Part shown: piece by piece, positions 63,221 through 64,000 of the stretch
How the letters are laid out: each line of letters starts with the position of its first letter
Numbering within the stretch: the stretch's first letter is position 1
Assembly (NCBI GenBank): GCA_003221695.1
Contig: QHSX01000044.1
Location: forward strand, 62,001-126,000
Direction of reading: 5' to 3'
DNA from: Candidatus Rokuibacteriota bacterium
GTDB taxonomy: Bacteria > Methylomirabilota > Methylomirabilia > Rokubacteriales > CSP1-6
Length of the DNA: 64,000 nucleotides
Made by a program: the position numbers and the translations under genes
The notes under the pieces: generated by a model
Told to the model about the DNA's origin: nothing
Seen by the model: the letters and a program-made list of their open reading frames with translations, nothing else
Databases searched by the model: none

Positions 63221-64000
63221 TCAGTGAGCCACGCGTGGTCGCGCCTCGGCGAACGCGCCCGGGTGCCCCGACCCGACCTCGCCGAACCCGCCGCCTGCGG
63301 CGTACGCCGTCTCGGAATGCTGCGAGATGTCGAGCCCGGCCACCTCGTCCTCGTCGGAGACCCGGAGCCCGACCAGGGCGTCGACCACTTTCAGGATGAT
63401 CGCGGTCCCCACGATCGCGAGCACGTACGTGGCCACGACCGCGACGATCTGGATCCACAGCTGGCCCGGGTTGCCGAAGAAGAGGCCGTCGCCGCCGCCG
63501 TCGTTGATCGCCTTGGAGGCGAAGAGCCCCGTGGCGAGCGCCCCCCACGTCCCGCCGACCCCGTGAACGCCGACGACGTCGAGCGAGTCGTCGTAGCCGA
63601 CCTTCCCCTTGAGGTTGCACGCGGTATAGCAGACGGCGCCCGCCACGGCGCCGATGATCAGCGACGAGATCGGGCCGACGTAGCCGGAGGCGGGGGTGAT
63701 CGCGACGAGCCCGGCGACGGCGCCCGACGCCGCGCCCAGCACCGTGGGCTTGCCGCGGCTCATCCACTCAGTGAACATCCAGCCGAGCGCGGCGGCGGCC
63801 GCGCCCGTGTTGGTCGCGGTGAACGCGCTCGCCGCGAGCCCGTTGGCCTCGAGCGCGCTGCCCGCGTTGAAGCCGAACCAGCCGAACCACAGGAGCGACG
63901 CGCCCGTGACCGTCATCGGCAGGTTGTGGGGCTGCATCGGCTGGTGGCCGTAGCCCCGGCGCTTGCCAAGCATGATCGCGCAGACCAACGCCGACATGCC
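63221..64000 (-). CDS. amt: Ammonium transporter, Amt family (5' part outside window)
   Basis: The C-terminal 260 residues of an Amt/MEP/Rh channel; the frame is open to the window edge. SLLWFGWFGFNAGSALEAN and the pore His in GVHGVGGTWGALATGLFAS are typical. The cytoplasmic tail is about 45 residues and lacks an extra domain. It precedes glnA, a usual partner; a glnK (PII) gene may lie upstream outside the window. Confidence 0.95.
   Translation of the reverse strand, partial: GMSALVCAIMLGKRRGYGHQPMQPHNLPMTVTGASLLWFGWFGFNAGSALEANGLAASAFTATNTGAAAAALGWMFTEWMSRGKPTVLGAASGAVAGLVAITPASGYVGPISSLIIGAVAGAVCYTACNLKGKVGYDDSLDVVGVHGVGGTWGALATGLFASKAINDGGGDGLFFGNPGQLWIQIVAVVATYVLAIVGTAIILKVVDALVGLRVSDEDEVAGLDISQHSETAYAAGGGFGEVGSGHPGAFAEARPRVAH

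Overview
The window is about 70% G+C and gene-dense. It has no rRNA, tRNA, CRISPR array, phage or transposase that I can see. Double-membrane functions (an RND efflux pump, a lipid A-type acyltransferase, an MsbA-like exporter, a beta-barrel porin), many periplasmic-binding-protein transporters and TAT-type signal peptides point to a free-living Gram-negative soil or subsurface bacterium. Gene content is reminiscent of Rokubacteria/Methylomirabilota or a deep proteobacterial lineage; that placement is inference.

Layout. 1-6.0 kb: a partial exported nicotinamidase, an NlpC/P60 lipoprotein, an amidohydrolase and an oligopeptide-type ABC transporter lacking its ATPases here. 6.0-11.0 kb: a marR-adaptor-RND pump operon. 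10.9-16.0 kb (minus): a carbamoyltransferase-amidase pair and an unknown exported protein. 16.1-23.2 kb (minus): a LIV-type ABC operon with both a LIV binding protein and an unusual family-5-like binding protein, separated by a very long hairpin. 23.4-24.0 kb: an unknown membrane protein. 24.2-31.8 kb (minus): a TRAP transporter followed by amidase, semialdehyde dehydrogenase, FmdB-like and PfpI genes. 32.0-34.4 kb (minus): a PDZ protein, a LON-domain protein and a cysteine-free Mrp ATPase. 34.5-38.9 kb (plus): flavin reductase, DegT aminotransferase, glycosyltransferase and MsbA-like exporter, facing a minus-strand nadE/acyltransferase/methyltransferase group (39.1-43.0 kb). 43.1-46.1 kb: a zinc ribbon, a LOG-family protein, a DMT transporter without a normal start codon, and arsM. 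46.3-64.0 kb (minus): a nitrogen island.

The nitrogen island is the centrepiece. Reading in the minus direction it is amt, glnA, porin, ANTAR regulator, urtABCDE (urea ABC transporter), ureA, a GNAT acetyltransferase, ureB, ureC, ureE, ureF, ureG, ureD, then a PhoU-like DUF47 protein and a Pit phosphate transporter. Urea would enter through the porin and Urt, be hydrolysed by nickel urease, and the ammonium be captured by glutamine synthetase. A sigma-54-like -24/-12 element lies upstream of urtA. The ANTAR regulator has lost the expected phospho-acceptor aspartate. UreE appears to start with 23-residue tandem repeats.

Other points worth checking: a two-copy intergenic hairpin element with a compensatory stem change, several genes whose -10 box sits 6-7 bases before the start codon (leaderless expression), and the Mrp protein without any cysteine.
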